DNA of 64,000 nt from PALSA-911 sp963839645 (GCA_963839645.1 CAWIVZ010000009.1:248001-312000), one strand, 5' to 3'. Counted from the first letter of the stretch, positions 45,873 through 56,051 are shown. Notes: generated from the letters alone by a model not told the origin. Made by a program: numbers and translations.

Positions 45873-47158
45873 GCCCGCCGCTCCGCGTGTTTGCGCGAAA
45901 GACCCAGCCCCTGGCGGTCTTCCTGCGACGCGGCGATCTTGTCCTCGTCATCGAACACCGAGCGCCGGATGCCGGTGTCGAGACGCCCCAGGTACAGGCG
46001 CACCGCCTCCTGGCGGTCCGGAGCGGTAAGGCGGTCGCCAAGCCCGGACAGGGCGGCCCGCAGCCGCCTGGCGACCTGCACGGAGGTGACGCCGAACTGG
46101 CGGATTTCATCGAAGGAGAGCGCCAGGTAGTCGTTCCAGGTCGGCATCGGCACGATCAGCCGCAGCGCACCTTCCTGGTCCCGCACCCGGCCGATATCGA
46201 GGTCCGCCCGCCCCAGCCGGCGCAGCAGATCCTCGATCTGGTCCAGCGCCTGCACCGCCGTCGTCGGGTCGTTCACCGCCGGCGACAGCGCCCGGATGGC
46301 GATATCCACCAGCAGCCGCAGGGCGTATTTCGGGTCCTGTTCATAGGTGCGCGAGTCCGAGAGATGGACGGATCGCAGCAGCACGTCCTCCGGCAGTTGG
46401 CGCGAGGCGCCGTGCAGGCGCAGCAGGACCGAGCCGTCCAGCAGCGTGTCGCCGACCGCGCTTTCGATCGCAATCACCCCGCCGGCGGATCGCGCGGCCG
46501 CGACCAGGGAGGCGATGTCGAACCGGGCGATGGCACGCGGCCGGCCGGAATAGGTCAGCGTCTGCGTTTCCGGTCCCAAGTCCAAGGCCGCGGCCGCGGG
46601 CCTGGCCGCGGCGGCCGGCGCGCCGGCTGGCCTTTCGGGGAACATGGTTTGGATGACCGCCCTGCCCTGCGCGCCCACCGTCTGCAGCACGTTCTGGATC
46701 TGCAGGTTCTTAAGGCTGCGGATCAGCCGGACGAAGGCCAGCATGCTGACGATCAGCAGCGCGAGCACCAGCGCGGTCGAAACCAGCGGCACCCTGCCGG
46801 AACCGTCGCGGTCGGTCCAGCTCAACGCGACCAGGGAGTAGAAGAAGGTCGCAAAGAAGATGCCGAGAGAATGGTACAGCGCGGGATCATCGGCGAACAT
46901 GGCGACGAGGCGTGGCGAGTAGGCGACCGCGCTGAACTGAACGGTCACGAAGGCAACGGCGAAGACGATGCCGAGCAGCGCCATCATGCCGGAGCACACC
47001 GCCGAAAAGGCCGCCAGCGCCGCACCCACCGACATGCCGTGCTGGAAGCCGGGGAGGTATATCGCCTCCAGCCGCGGCAGCGTGAGGCCGACGATCATGC
47101 TCAGCACGGTGTAGGCCGCCGGGATCAGCCACAGCGGAATGGTACGGGTCACTTTCAT
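45869..47158 (-). CDS. DUF2254 membrane protein
   Basis: The 429-residue protein has four predicted membrane spans in the first 170 residues (WLIPAAYTVLSMIVGLTLP, ALAAFSAVCSGMMALLGIVFAV, SLGIFFATFFYSLVAL, LVSTALVLALLIVSMLAF). The cytoplasmic part contains TYSGRPRAIARFD, SPAVNDPTTAVQALDQIEDLLRRL and FGVTSVQVARRL, typical for DUF2254. Function is unknown; members are speculated to be transporters or channels. It shares 4 bp with the convergent ackA end. Confidence 0.88.
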   Translation of the reverse strand: MKVTRTIPLWLIPAAYTVLSMIVGLTLPRLEAIYLPGFQHGMSVGAALAAFSAVCSGMMALLGIVFAVAFVTVQFSAVAYSPRLVAMFADDPALYHSLGIFFATFFYSLVALSWTDRDGSGRVPLVSTALVLALLIVSMLAFVRLIRSLKNLQIQNVLQTVGAQGRAVIQTMFPERPAGAPAAAARPAAAALDLGPETQTLTYSGRPRAIARFDIASLVAAARSAGGVIAIESAVGDTLLDGSVLLRLHGASRQLPEDVLLRSVHLSDSRTYEQDPKYALRLLVDIAIRALSPAVNDPTTAVQALDQIEDLLRRLGRADLDIGRVRDQEGALRLIVPMPTWNDYLALSFDEIRQFGVTSVQVARRLRAALSGLGDRLTAPDRQEAVRLYLGRLDTGIRRSVFDDEDKIAASQEDRQGLGLSRKHAERRA

Positions 47159-47194
47159 GCGGGCAGGACGCCGATCACGGGCCGTGGCGCACGA

Positions 47195-47758
47195 TCACCG
47201 GCCGGGGTGGATCTGGGTGATCTTGGAACCCTCGATCCCCAGCCCCGCCATCAGGCCCTTCTGGCCGAAGGGGATCGCGACGACGTCCTGGGTCAGCGTC
47301 GCGCTGGTCATGCTGGCCGCCTTGCCCTGGTCGAGCACGACCACGCTGGGGCCGGTGCCGACGGTCCAACCTCCGCTGGCGTCGAGATATTTCAACGCCG
47401 CGTCGTTCATGAAGAACAAGGCGTAGCTGAAGCTCTTGACCCCGGCCTGCAGGCCGTACGACGCCGCCGAGATGTTGTAGTAGGCAACCGGCTTGCCGTC
47501 CCTGATCAGCACGCCATCGCCAGTCTGGGCACCGATCATGAAGCCGGCCTTGACGATGCTGGGAAACACCAGGATCGCCTTGGCCCGCTTGGCGAGGTTG
47601 TGCGCCCTTGGCTGGGCCGCGTACAGGCCGCGCAGCGCGTGATCGGCATCGCGGTCGATCTTGCGGGCGGAAGCGGCCAGCGCGGAACCCGGCGCCATGG
47701 CCGCCACACCGGCTGCCGCGCTCAGCGCGGCAAGCACGCGGCGTCGGGTTGGTTGCAT
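47195..47758 (-). CDS. SYLF/YSC84-domain exported protein
   Basis: The 187-residue product starts with an RR-containing signal peptide (MQPTRRRVLAALSAAAG), likely Tat or Sec. The SYLF domain follows, including AKAILVFPSIVKAGFMIGAQTGDGVLI and YYNISAASYGLQAGVKSFSYALFFM, with the end TSATLTQDVVAIPFGQKGLMAGLGIEG. SYLF proteins bind lipids in eukaryotes; bacterial ones are periplasmic and poorly known. ATG 47758 is chosen since residues before it lack homology. It is 36 bp upstream of the DUF2254 gene on the same strand. Confidence 0.87.
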   Translation of the reverse strand: MQPTRRRVLAALSAAAGVAAMAPGSALAASARKIDRDADHALRGLYAAQPRAHNLAKRAKAILVFPSIVKAGFMIGAQTGDGVLIRDGKPVAYYNISAASYGLQAGVKSFSYALFFMNDAALKYLDASGGWTVGTGPSVVVLDQGKAASMTSATLTQDVVAIPFGQKGLMAGLGIEGSKITQIHPGR

Positions 47759-47808
47759 GTGCCGTTCCGTCGCGGATAGGGGGAAACCCGTATCGCTCAC
47801 GGCGCAGT

Positions 47809-48699
47809 TCACTCCGAGGGCCATGTCAGTTCCGGTACGCGCCGATAGGCATAATCCGGATCCTTGTAGCCGTGGGACTTCTGCCGTTTCGGCAACTCGA
47901 CCTTTTCCCGAGGCACGTCTTCATACGGAATATGGTGCAGAAGATGCGTGATCACGTTCAACCGCGCCCGCTTCTTGTCGTCGGACGTCACGACTTACCA
48001 CGGCGCCCAGGACGTATCACTGGCGAGGAACATATCGTCGCGCGCACGGGAATAATCGTACCAGCGGCTGTAGGATTTGAGGTCCATCGGCGACAGTTTC
48101 CAGATCTTCCGGCCATCGTTGATGCGTGCGGCCAGCCGCCGCGTCTGTTCTTCCTCCCCCACCTCGAGCCAGTACTTGAGTAGGATGATCCCTGACTCGA
48201 CGATGGATTTCTCCATCCCCGGAACTGTATCCAGGAACCGCTTGGACTGATTCTCCGTGCAGAACCCCATCACCCGCTCAACCCCGGCGCGGTTGTACCA
48301 GCTGCGATCGAAGATCACGATCTCTCCGGCGGCGGGAAGATACGGGACGTAGCGCTGGATATACATCTGCGATTTTTCACGTTCGGTCGGCGCCGGCAGG
48401 GCAACGACGCGGAAAACCCGCGGACTGACGCGCTCGGTCATTGCCTTGATGACGCCACCCTTGCCCGCGCCGTCCCGGCCCTCGAACACCACGCAGACCT
48501 TGGCGCCGGTATGGACCGCCCATTCCTGCAGCTTGACCAGTTCCACATGCAGCCTGGCCAGCTCGCGTTCATAGGCCTTGCTCTTGAACTTGCCGCTTCC
48601 TGGCACGGGCTCCTGCGCCTCGTCGATCGCGGGCCGTTCCAGGTTCTGGTCCGACTTCTTGTCCGACTTCCTCTCCGACTTCTTGTCCGACTTCTTCAT
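47809..48699 (-). CDS. ppk2: Polyphosphate kinase 2 (premature stop in the open frame)
   Basis: PPK2 uses polyphosphate to phosphorylate nucleotides. Walker A is FEGRDGAGKGG near residue 73 and Walker B-like IVIFDRSWYNRAG near 130. The lid region is LEVGEEEQTRRLAAR. A Lys/Ser/Asp-rich tail (KSDKKSERKSDKKS) precedes the domain. At 47995-47997 a TAA stands after DTSWAPW, where family members have a residue, often Tyr. The same frame continues without other changes through SDDKKRARLNVITHLL and PREKVELPKRQ to TGA at 47809. So a single nonsense substitution or base error splits an otherwise complete gene. Confidence 0.9.
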
Positions 48700-48759
48700 G
48701 GTCCACCTAAAGTTGCTGCGGCCGCTTGGCGGCGCTGGCCGGGCCGTACCCGAATGTTG

Positions 48760-49281
48760 CTAAGACTGCGCATCCAGGGTGCTCTTTGGCCAGGAAAAGA
48801 ACAGCCCGACATCGCCGGGTTTGCCATCCACATAGCTGACGATGCGGGCGGAGAACTTGAAGCCGCCCGGCTCGAGGTTGCGTTTCCAGTAGTCGTAGAC
48901 CGGGCGAGCGCCGGCCGGCAGGGTTGCCAGCCACGCCGGTTCCTGCGGCTGCGCCGCCTGCTCCTTCTTGTCCGGCTTGTTGATCGGCGGGGCATCGGCG
49001 TTGATGATGGCCCGGCCGCTGTCGGTGCAGAAATCGCTCGGGAAGGATGTCAGCAGCAGCTCCGTCTCGCCCCGGTCGAAGGCACGCTTGATGCTGTCCA
49101 GCACCGCCTGGACCCGGTCATCGGTCAACTGGAAACTGTCGAGGCGCTTCTTGAACTCGGCGAGTTCTTCCTGCTTCCTGCGCTTCAGTTGCTCTTCCGC
49201 GTCCTGCTCGCGCCGGCGTCGCGCGTCGCGCTCCGCGAACAGGCCGGCTACCGAAAAGGGGCTACCCGATGCTTCCGCCAT
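48760..49281 (-). CDS. Hypothetical protein with N-terminal coiled coil
   Basis: The 173-residue product has a highly charged helix at about residues 18-50 (ERDARRRREQDAEEQLKRRK) and then a compact C-terminal region. That region contains LLLTSFPSDFCTDSGRAIIN, YDYWKRNLEPGGFKFSARIVSY and GLFFSWP. I do not recognise the family. It is on the same strand and 60 bp upstream of ppk2, so it may be co-transcribed with the polyphosphate enzyme. No membrane segment or signal peptide is visible. Confidence 0.7.
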   Translation of the reverse strand: MAEASGSPFSVAGLFAERDARRRREQDAEEQLKRRKQEELAEFKKRLDSFQLTDDRVQAVLDSIKRAFDRGETELLLTSFPSDFCTDSGRAIINADAPPINKPDKKEQAAQPQEPAWLATLPAGARPVYDYWKRNLEPGGFKFSARIVSYVDGKPGDVGLFFSWPKSTLDAQS

Positions 49282-49395
49282 AACCGTTCTCTCCTGTCAA
49301 ACCCGGCACGTAACGCCGCTTCCGGTTGGTTATTATCATTTCTTCTGCGAGGAACGGTGTTGATTTAGGTCAAACCCGCCCTCTGTCCACATCAC

Positions 49396-50175
49396 CTATC
49401 GCTTGCGGCTGCGCATCTGTTCCAGCGCGTGGCCGATCATACGCCGGGGCTCCTCCGTGCGGAAGGATTTGGCGAATATTTCGATCCCGAGCTTCACCGC
49501 CGCGCTCGTGGTGCGTTCCTCCCAGCCGGAGATCAATTCCTTCTGCAAGCGCACCGCCTGCGGCCCGGCCTCGACGATCGACGCGGCCAGCCGTTCCACC
49601 GCCGCATCCAGTTCCGCCGGCGCCACAAGTTCCTCGATCAGGCCCCAGGCTTCGGCCTTCGCGGCGGAGATGTTTTCCCCGGTCAGCAGCAATTGCCGCG
49701 TGCGGCCCCAGCCGATCAGTTGCGGCAGCAGGGCCGCCTCCACCACCGAGGGGATGCCGATCTTCACTTCCGGCATGCCGAACACGGCGTCGTCGGAGGC
49801 CACGCGCATGTCGCAGGCGGCGGCCACTTCCAGCCCGGCGCCCAGCACGTAGCCCTGGATGCGCGCGATCACCGGCACCGGGCAGCGGCGCAGGCTGTCG
49901 CAGGCCTGGTGCACGCCGGTGATGAAAGCCGCGGCGTTGGATGCGTCCAGCCCGGCGAGGTCGCGCACATCCGCGCCGCCGATGAACGCGCGTTGCCCGG
50001 CGCCGCGCAGGATCACCACCCGCAGCCGCTCGTCGCGCGCCAGGCCATCGATCGCCGCCACCAGCGCTGCGGCCACCGGGCGCGACAAGGCGTTCAGCTT
50101 GGCCGCGTTGTCGATCGTGACGGTCGCGACGCCGCGCGCGTCCATCGACACGCCTACCCAGTTTTTTTCCGTCAT
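49396..50175 (-). CDS. Enoyl-CoA hydratase/isomerase family protein
   Basis: The 259-residue crotonase-family protein has oxyanion-hole segments GAGQRAFIGGADVRDL near residues 57-72 and RIQGYVLGAGLEVAAACDMRVAS near 105-127. FGMPEVKIGIPSVVEAALLPQLIGWGRTRQLLLTGENISAAKA is also present. The usual hydratase Glu pair is only partly retained (MPEVKIGIPSVVEA), so isomerase or hydrolase activity is possible. ATG 50175 is the start. It appears monocistronic between the hypothetical gene and the STAS gene, all on the minus strand. Confidence 0.9.
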   Translation of the reverse strand: MTEKNWVGVSMDARGVATVTIDNAAKLNALSRPVAAALVAAIDGLARDERLRVVILRGAGQRAFIGGADVRDLAGLDASNAAAFITGVHQACDSLRRCPVPVIARIQGYVLGAGLEVAAACDMRVASDDAVFGMPEVKIGIPSVVEAALLPQLIGWGRTRQLLLTGENISAAKAEAWGLIEELVAPAELDAAVERLAASIVEAGPQAVRLQKELISGWEERTTSAAVKLGIEIFAKSFRTEEPRRMIGHALEQMRSRKR

Positions 50176-50270
50176 GACGCTTTCCTGTCCCGGTGCTCGT
50201 TCCTATCCGCGCGACAGGATCAGCCCGGAAGCTCGATCGATCAATGGCGGGCGGCGAACGCGGCGAGGTT

Positions 50271-50609
50271 TCAGGCGGCGAACGCCGCGAGGGCTTCCGC
50301 GTCGGTCTGGAAGATCGGCATCAGATCGGCAACGCCGGACACCCACAGCACCTTCTCCACTTCGGGGGTCGGGCGCAGCAGCACCATCTTGCCGCCACGG
50401 CGCTGGATCGCCTTGGCGCCGATCAGCAGGGTGCGGATGCCGATGGAGGCGAGGAACGGAACCCCCGCCATATCCACGATCAGTGCCTTGTTCGCGCCGG
50501 CCAGCACGCTGAACCGCATATCGATCTCGGCCGCGCCGGATATATCCAGCCGGCCGCTCAGAACCGCCTTGACGACGCCGCCATCCAGTTGCTCGACCGT
50601 CATATCCAT
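50271..50609 (-). CDS. STAS-domain anti-sigma factor antagonist (RsbV/SpoIIAA-like)
   Basis: The 112-residue single STAS domain starts MDMTVEQLDGGVVKAVLSGRLDI. It carries the phosphorylatable Ser in PFLASIGIRTLLIGAKAIQ near residues 53-71. The family antagonises anti-sigma kinases in partner-switching systems and is dephosphorylated by PP2C phosphatases. The divergent gene beginning at 50866 encodes such a phosphatase fused to a receiver. ATG 50609 is chosen; a longer frame upstream lacks homology. No RsbW-type kinase is in the window. Confidence 0.9.
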   Translation of the reverse strand: MDMTVEQLDGGVVKAVLSGRLDISGAAEIDMRFSVLAGANKALIVDMAGVPFLASIGIRTLLIGAKAIQRRGGKMVLLRPTPEVEKVLWVSGVADLMPIFQTDAEALAAFAA

Positions 50610-50865
50610 CGATCCAATCTCCCTGTTCGCGGGCCACCAAGCGGCTGTTTGCCCCTGGGGCGCCACGATAATCCACGTTTGAACAAATGTGCCTCCGGCC
50701 TTGCCGGCCCCCCTTCCTACACAACCCCGGGCCAGACCGACAGATGGCCACGCACGGTGATCGCCTTTTGGTACCAGCCCGGGGGGATTTCCCTGTCTGT
50801 CCTCCGGTAGCATCCTGTCCCGTCCACCGGTATCTTCCCCGGACTTCCGAAGGACCAACCCGCCA

Positions 50866-52020
50866 GTGGCGTTCCATGATGCAAGTCTGCTGATCGTCGA
50901 CGACAACGCCGACAACCGCGATGTGCTGGCCCGCCGGCTCAAGCGGCTCGGCTATGCGGATGTGACCTTCGCCGAGGATGGCATCGAGGCCATGGCCGCG
51001 ATCGAGGCCGGCAGCTTCGACGCCGTGCTGCTGGACGTGATGATGCCGCGGATGAACGGCATCGAGGTGCTGGAGGCGCTGCGCGACCAGGGCCGGCTCG
51101 AGCAGATGCCGGTTATCATGATCTCGGCCTCCACCGAGCTCGATACCGTGGTCCGCTGCATCGAGCTCGGTGCCGAGGACTATCTGCCGAAGCCGTTCAA
51201 TCCGACCCTGCTGCGTGCGCGCCTCGGCTCGGTGCTGGAGAAGCGCGCGCTGCGGGCCGAACTCCGTCGCCAGTTGGTCCGGCTGGAAAAGGAAATGGCG
51301 GAAGCCCGGCACCAGCAGCTCAGCATGGTACCGACCGAATTCCCCCGCTACGAACGCGCGCGCGACGGAAATGTGCGGATCGTGGAAGCCCACGGCGCGA
51401 TGCACCCGGCGCGCGAGGTTGGCGGCGACCTGTACGACTGCTTCGAGGCCGGGCCCGACACGCTCTGCTTCATAGTCGGCGACGTGTCGGGCAAAGGCAT
51501 GCCGGCGGCGCTGTTCATGGCCCGCGCCCGCAGCCTGCTGCGCGCCGTCACCCTGCAGTTCGTCGCCGCCACCGGCGCGCCGCCCAGGCCATCCGACCTG
51601 CTTTCGGTGGTGAACGAGGAACTGTGCAAGAACAACCCGCTCTGCATGTTCATCACCCTGTTCGTCGGTTTTCTGGACCTGCACACGGGCGCCATCGCCT
51701 ACGCCAATGCCGGCCATGTCCGCCCCTACGTCCTGCCGGCAAGTGGCGCGGCCTATGAGTTGGACATCCGGCCCGGCATGCCGCTCGGGGTGATGGAGGA
51801 GGCGCGCCATGCCGACGCCGCGCTGCGGCTGGAGCGCGGTGAAACCATCGTGGTGATCACCGATGGACTGCCTGACATGTTGAACCCGGAAGGCGCGTTC
51901 TATACCCTGGAGCGCGTCCTCGGCGACCTCAACAGCCGCAAGCACGCTTCCGTGGAAGCGCTGATCGGGCACCTGGTGGCGCAGGTGATGCAGCTTTGGC
52001 ACCGGCACCGAGCAGGCTGA
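50866..52020 (+). CDS. Response regulator with PP2C (RsbU/SpoIIE-type) phosphatase output
   Basis: The 384-residue protein has an N-terminal receiver (about residues 7-125; LLIVDDNADN and phospho-Asp in VLLDVMMPRMNG). A linker helix follows, then a SpoIIE/PP2C phosphatase (about 170-380) with GGDLYDCFE, IVGDVSGKGMPAALFMA, AGHVRPYVL and TDGLPDMLN. It should dephosphorylate a STAS-type antagonist when its receiver is phosphorylated. The STAS gene is divergent and 257 bp away. GTG 50866 starts the ORF. The input kinase is plausibly the hybrid kinase downstream. Confidence 0.93.
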   Translation: MAFHDASLLIVDDNADNRDVLARRLKRLGYADVTFAEDGIEAMAAIEAGSFDAVLLDVMMPRMNGIEVLEALRDQGRLEQMPVIMISASTELDTVVRCIELGAEDYLPKPFNPTLLRARLGSVLEKRALRAELRRQLVRLEKEMAEARHQQLSMVPTEFPRYERARDGNVRIVEAHGAMHPAREVGGDLYDCFEAGPDTLCFIVGDVSGKGMPAALFMARARSLLRAVTLQFVAATGAPPRPSDLLSVVNEELCKNNPLCMFITLFVGFLDLHTGAIAYANAGHVRPYVLPASGAAYELDIRPGMPLGVMEEARHADAALRLERGETIVVITDGLPDMLNPEGAFYTLERVLGDLNSRKHASVEALIGHLVAQVMQLWHRHRAG

Positions 52021-52055
52021 CGACGTGACGGTCCTCGCAGTCCGCGTTCTATAGG

Positions 52056-52421
52056 TCATCCGCCCAGCAGCGCGGCGATCTTGCCGAGCAGCCGAGGCAT
52101 GTCGACCGGCTTGGTGTCGTAGTCGTTGCAGCCGGCGGCGATGGCCTTTTCCCGGTCGCCGGACATGGCGTGGGCGGTCAGCGCGATCACCGGAATGTTG
52201 GCCGTTGCCGGATCGGCGCGCAGGCGGCGGGTGGCTTCCCAGCCGTCGATCACCGGCAGGCTCATGTCCATCAGAATCAGGTCCGGCGCGTCTCCGACGG
52301 CCTTGTCGATCCCTTCCTGGCCGTTCGTCGCGATGGTGACGCTGTGGCCGGCGCGGATCAGCCGCCGCGACAGCATGTCGCGGTTCATTTCGTTGTCTTC
52401 GACAAGCAGTATGGCGGCCAT
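52056..52421 (-). CDS. Single-domain response regulator (CheY-like)
   Basis: The 121-residue stand-alone receiver has ILLVEDNEMNRD, the phospho-Asp in LILMDMSLPVIDG near residue 54, a Thr switch in ALTAHAM, and Lys in YDTKPVD. It resembles DivK and other CheY-like proteins that pass phosphate without a DNA-binding output. It lies 9 bp downstream of the hybrid kinase on the same strand and is probably part of its relay. Confidence 0.93.
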   Translation of the reverse strand: MAAILLVEDNEMNRDMLSRRLIRAGHSVTIATNGQEGIDKAVGDAPDLILMDMSLPVIDGWEATRRLRADPATANIPVIALTAHAMSGDREKAIAAGCNDYDTKPVDMPRLLGKIAALLGG

Positions 52422-52430
52422 GACTCGTTC

Positions 52431-55200
52431 CTAACCTGCCGACAGGTTGCCTGCGGTATGCTCCAGCACGGCGCGGATGGCCTGGCTCAGTTCCATCGAG
52501 GCGCTCTGGCCCTTCGTGATGATCTGCCGGGTGATCGCCGCCAGCTGCTGGCGCTCCTCCGGCGTCAGTTGCTTCGAGCTGACGACGATGACCGGAATGG
52601 CCGAGCCGCCCGGCAGGCGGCGCAGATTTTCGAGGAACTCGAAACCGTCCATCTCCGGCATGATCAGGTCGAGCAGGATGACGACCGGTGGCGGATTGGC
52701 GGCCAGCCAGTCCAGCGCCTCGCGCCCGTTGCCGGCGAGCGCGGCCGGATGGCCCAGCCGGTCCAGCGTGCGCTCGGTCAGTTGCTGCATCGCGGGGTCG
52801 TCGTCGACCACCAGAACGGTGCCGGCGTAGTGGCTGCGGCAATGGGCCCGCAGCGCCTCCGCCAGTTCGCCGCGGTCGACCGGCTTGGTCAGGAAGGCGG
52901 CGGCGCCCAGCTCGAAGCCCATGCTGCGGTCGCCGACCATGCTGACCAGGATGACCGGGATGGCGCTGAGCGCCGGGTCGCGCTTGATCGTGGTCAGCAC
53001 CGACCAGCCATCCATCTGCGGCATGAGGATATCCAGCGTGATCGCATCCGGGCGTTCCTGCGCGGGCGATCTCGATCGCTTCCGGGCCGGAGCCGGCGGC
53101 GATCACGCGATAGCCCTCACGGATCAGGTGCTCGGTGATGATCCGCCGCGCGGATGGATCGTCATCGACCACCAGCACGCTGGCATGCGCGGCCGGCGCC
53201 CCGCGGGCATGGGCGATGCCGGTCAGATCGTGCCTGGCGGCCACGGCTGCCGGGCGAGCGTCGGCGCCAATGCCGGGCCGGGTGGTCTGGGTGATTTCGG
53301 TGGGCAATGTCAGCAGGAAAACCGACCCCTGCCCTTCCTCGCTGCTGACCAGGACATCGCCGCCGAGCATGCGCGCGAAGCTGCGGGTGATGGTCAGGCC
53401 GAGCCCGGTGCCGCCATAGCGGCGCGTCGTTGAACTGTCCGCCTGGGCGAAGGCCTGGAACAGCTTGTCCATCTGCGCCTTGGTCATGCCGATGCCGGTG
53501 TCGGACACCGTGAAATCGATCCATTCCGGTCCCGCGCCCGCAGGCTCCCGGCGGCGCGAGACCTTCAGGGTGATCGTGCCCCGCTCGGTGAACTTGCAGG
53601 CGTTACTCAGCAGGTTCAGCAACGACTGCTTCACCTTGGTCAGGTCGGTCATCATCGCGCCGATCTCGGCGGGACAATCGATCGCCAGCCGGTTGGCGTT
53701 CCTGGCCGCCAACGGCTCGACCATCATCCGCACATCCTGCACCAGGGCCGGCACGTCGATCCTCTCGATATAGGCCTCCATCCGGCCGGCCTCGATCTTC
53801 GACAGGTCCAGTATGTCGTTGATCAGGCCCAGCAGGTGGTTGCCGGCGTTTTCGATCTTCTGCAGGTCCGGCACGATGTCTTCCTGCCCGGCATCCGCCG
53901 CATCCTCCTGCAGGATCTGGCTGTAGCCGATGATCGCGTTCAGCGGCGTGCGCAACTCGTGGCTCATGTTGGCCAGGAATTCCGATTTCACCTGGTTGGC
54001 GCGTTCGGCGTTCTCCATCGCCAGTTCGAGCTGCTGCTGGCGCTGCTTCAGCTCCGTGATGTCGGTGTAAATGGCGACCGCGCCGCCGTCGTAGGTGCGG
54101 CGCTCGCCGATGCGTATCCAGCGTCCGCCGAAATGATATTCGAGCGTGCCCGCCGGCGCGGCGCGATGATGCAGCCGCTCGGCGATCCAGTCGGCCGGGG
54201 ACCGATCGCCGAGATCGACAAGGCCGCGCTCCACGGTCATTTCCAGGATCCGGCGGAACGGCGTGCCGGGCTGAATCACGTCGGCGAGGCCAGGATAGAG
54301 CTCGATGTATTTGGCGTTGCGCAGCAGCAGCCGGTCGTCGGCGTCGTACAGAGCGAACCCCTCATTGATGCAGGCGATGGCGTCCTGCAGGGTGCGGCGC
54401 TGGTGCTCCGCCTCATGCGCCAGGCGCTCTCGTTCCTGTGTCAGCCGCTCGCGCTCGTGCAGGCTGTCGCGGAACAGCACCAGCGCCTGGCTCATATCGC
54501 CGATCTCGTCATTGCCGCGCACCGGGATCGGGGCGGTAAGGTCGCCAGCACGGATCGCTTCGATGGCGGTGACCAGGGCCCGCAACGGCCCCAGGATGGA
54601 GCGCAGGATCACCACGGTGAGCAGCAGACCGAGCAGGATCGCGCCGGCCACCACGCCGATGGTGATCCGCCGGGCCCGGCTGGCATTGGCCAGAACCTCG
54701 TCGCGCGCGGTCGCGGCCTTCTGGTTCAGTTCCGTGTCCAGCCCGGCGAGCAGTTCCTCGATCTTCAGCACGTGCTGGCGGGCCCGGCTGAACAGCGCAT
54801 TGCCGATCACCCGCTGGTCGCTGGTGTAGGCGTCCACCGCCCGCACCGCGGCCTTGTCGTAGGCGGCGACCTCCGCGCGCAGTTGGAAGGCGACCGTCGG
54901 CCGGCCGGTGGCGAGGCGGTCGATGGTCTCGGCCACACGCTTGCGCGCCGCATCCGCGTTGCGCTCCGAGAGGGTGAGCAGGCTGACCGCAAGGTCCGAT
55001 TGCCAGTAGCGCAAATCCTCGATGGCGCTGCGAACTTCGTGCGCGCTTTCCACCAGCCGCATCAGCCGATCCAACTCGAGCGCCGATCGGGAGGCGCTGT
55101 CCAGCGCCCGGGTCAGATAGAGATTGGTTCCCAACGTCACCAGCAGCAGCGTCAGGGAGAGCAGCACCAGCCGGATGCGGATCGATATGCGTGAGAGCAT
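52431..55200 (-). CDS. Hybrid sensor histidine kinase with two receiver domains (frameshifted)
   Basis: A protein of about 923 residues has TM1 (10-30), a periplasmic helical sensor (31-180), TM2 (182-202), HAMP, and a PAS domain (about 270-390). The HisKA region has H414 in SHELRTPLN, followed by HATPase (SNACKF, DTGIGM, GGTGLGL) and two receivers (about 674-790 and 808-920). The break is at about 53060-53061, one extra base inside REC1. Deleting it gives ERPDAITLDILMPQMDG. ATG 55200 follows the Tll0287-like gene closely. The periplasmic haem protein upstream may supply its signal. Confidence 0.9.
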
Positions 55201-55226
55201 GGCCGTGCCCCGCCCGTCCCGGTGCC

Positions 55227-56051
55227 TCAATGCGCCAGCACGATACTGATCACGCCGCCCAGATCCCCCTCGGCGCCGCCTTCGCGGGGGTACCCGGTAA
55301 TGTCCAGCGTGCCCTTCGGCTGGCCATGGCAGGTCAGACAGGAGGCCGCGTAGTACTCCGGCACGGCGATGCGAAACACCGGACGCCCGCGCAGGTCGCT
55401 GGTGGCGGCGTACGCCTGGCCTTGGGGCCAATCGGGCTTAAGGAACTTGTCATTGATCACCTCGGCCTCCCACGGGTCCGGCAAGGCGCGCCGGTTGCGC
55501 ACCAGATCGACGGGCGCCGTAACTTTCATCTCCGCCTCACCGGCGGCACGGCGGCCGAAGGCCTCGTTGACCAGGCGGCCGAACGCGGCGGGGATAAAAC
55601 CCTTGAAGCCGGTTCCCTGGGCGTTCAGGACCGTCTGGTTGGCATCCATCACTTCGACGATCGCGTCCATCTGCGCACGCTGCAACCGCCCGAGGCGCGT
55701 GCCCGGGTCGGTTTGCAGCGGATCGGTGCCGGTCGCCTTCGTGTAGATGTCGATCGCCTGGGCCAGGACCGTCTTGCCGTCGAGGCCCTTGTCCCCCAGC
55801 GCCGGGTCGTTGATCCGCGCCTGGTTGTTGGAGATCACCGTGCGCGCTGCCCGCAGCATCGCGGCCAGGGAGTTGGCGATCGCGCGGTCCTCGGCGCCAT
55901 GCGCGTCCGCATCCGTCCCGGAGGCGGCCGGGGTGATGCCCTGCGAGGCCCCCTGCGCCAACGCGCCGCCCGCCACCGGAGCCGCGACGCCGGCAATCGC
56001 CAGCAGCAGGATCAGGCACCGTTGAGCGGCATGGCGGGCGGGTACGGGCAT
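55227..56051 (-). CDS. Tll0287-like (DUF3365) exported haem-binding protein
   Basis: The 274-residue product has a signal peptide ending in ALAQG. A DUF3365/Tll0287-like region follows, with NQARINDPALGDKGLDG and KVTAPVDLVRNRRALPDPWE, and one haem motif CLTCHGQPKGTLD near residue 240. This family is periplasmic c-type haem sensors, PAS-like in fold, often linked to histidine kinases. It is 26 bp upstream of the hybrid kinase gene on the same strand. A redox or gas-sensing input to that kinase is the inference. Confidence 0.88.
   Translation of the reverse strand: MPVPARHAAQRCLILLLAIAGVAAPVAGGALAQGASQGITPAASGTDADAHGAEDRAIANSLAAMLRAARTVISNNQARINDPALGDKGLDGKTVLAQAIDIYTKATGTDPLQTDPGTRLGRLQRAQMDAIVEVMDANQTVLNAQGTGFKGFIPAAFGRLVNEAFGRRAAGEAEMKVTAPVDLVRNRRALPDPWEAEVINDKFLKPDWPQGQAYAATSDLRGRPVFRIAVPEYYAASCLTCHGQPKGTLDITGYPREGGAEGDLGGVISIVLAH

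Noticed and set aside
50203..55431. A 1742-codon minus-strand open frame
   Set aside because: It includes the real histidine kinase start, but beyond about 53060 it continues in a wrong frame through unrelated genes. The kinase is annotated with its frameshift instead.
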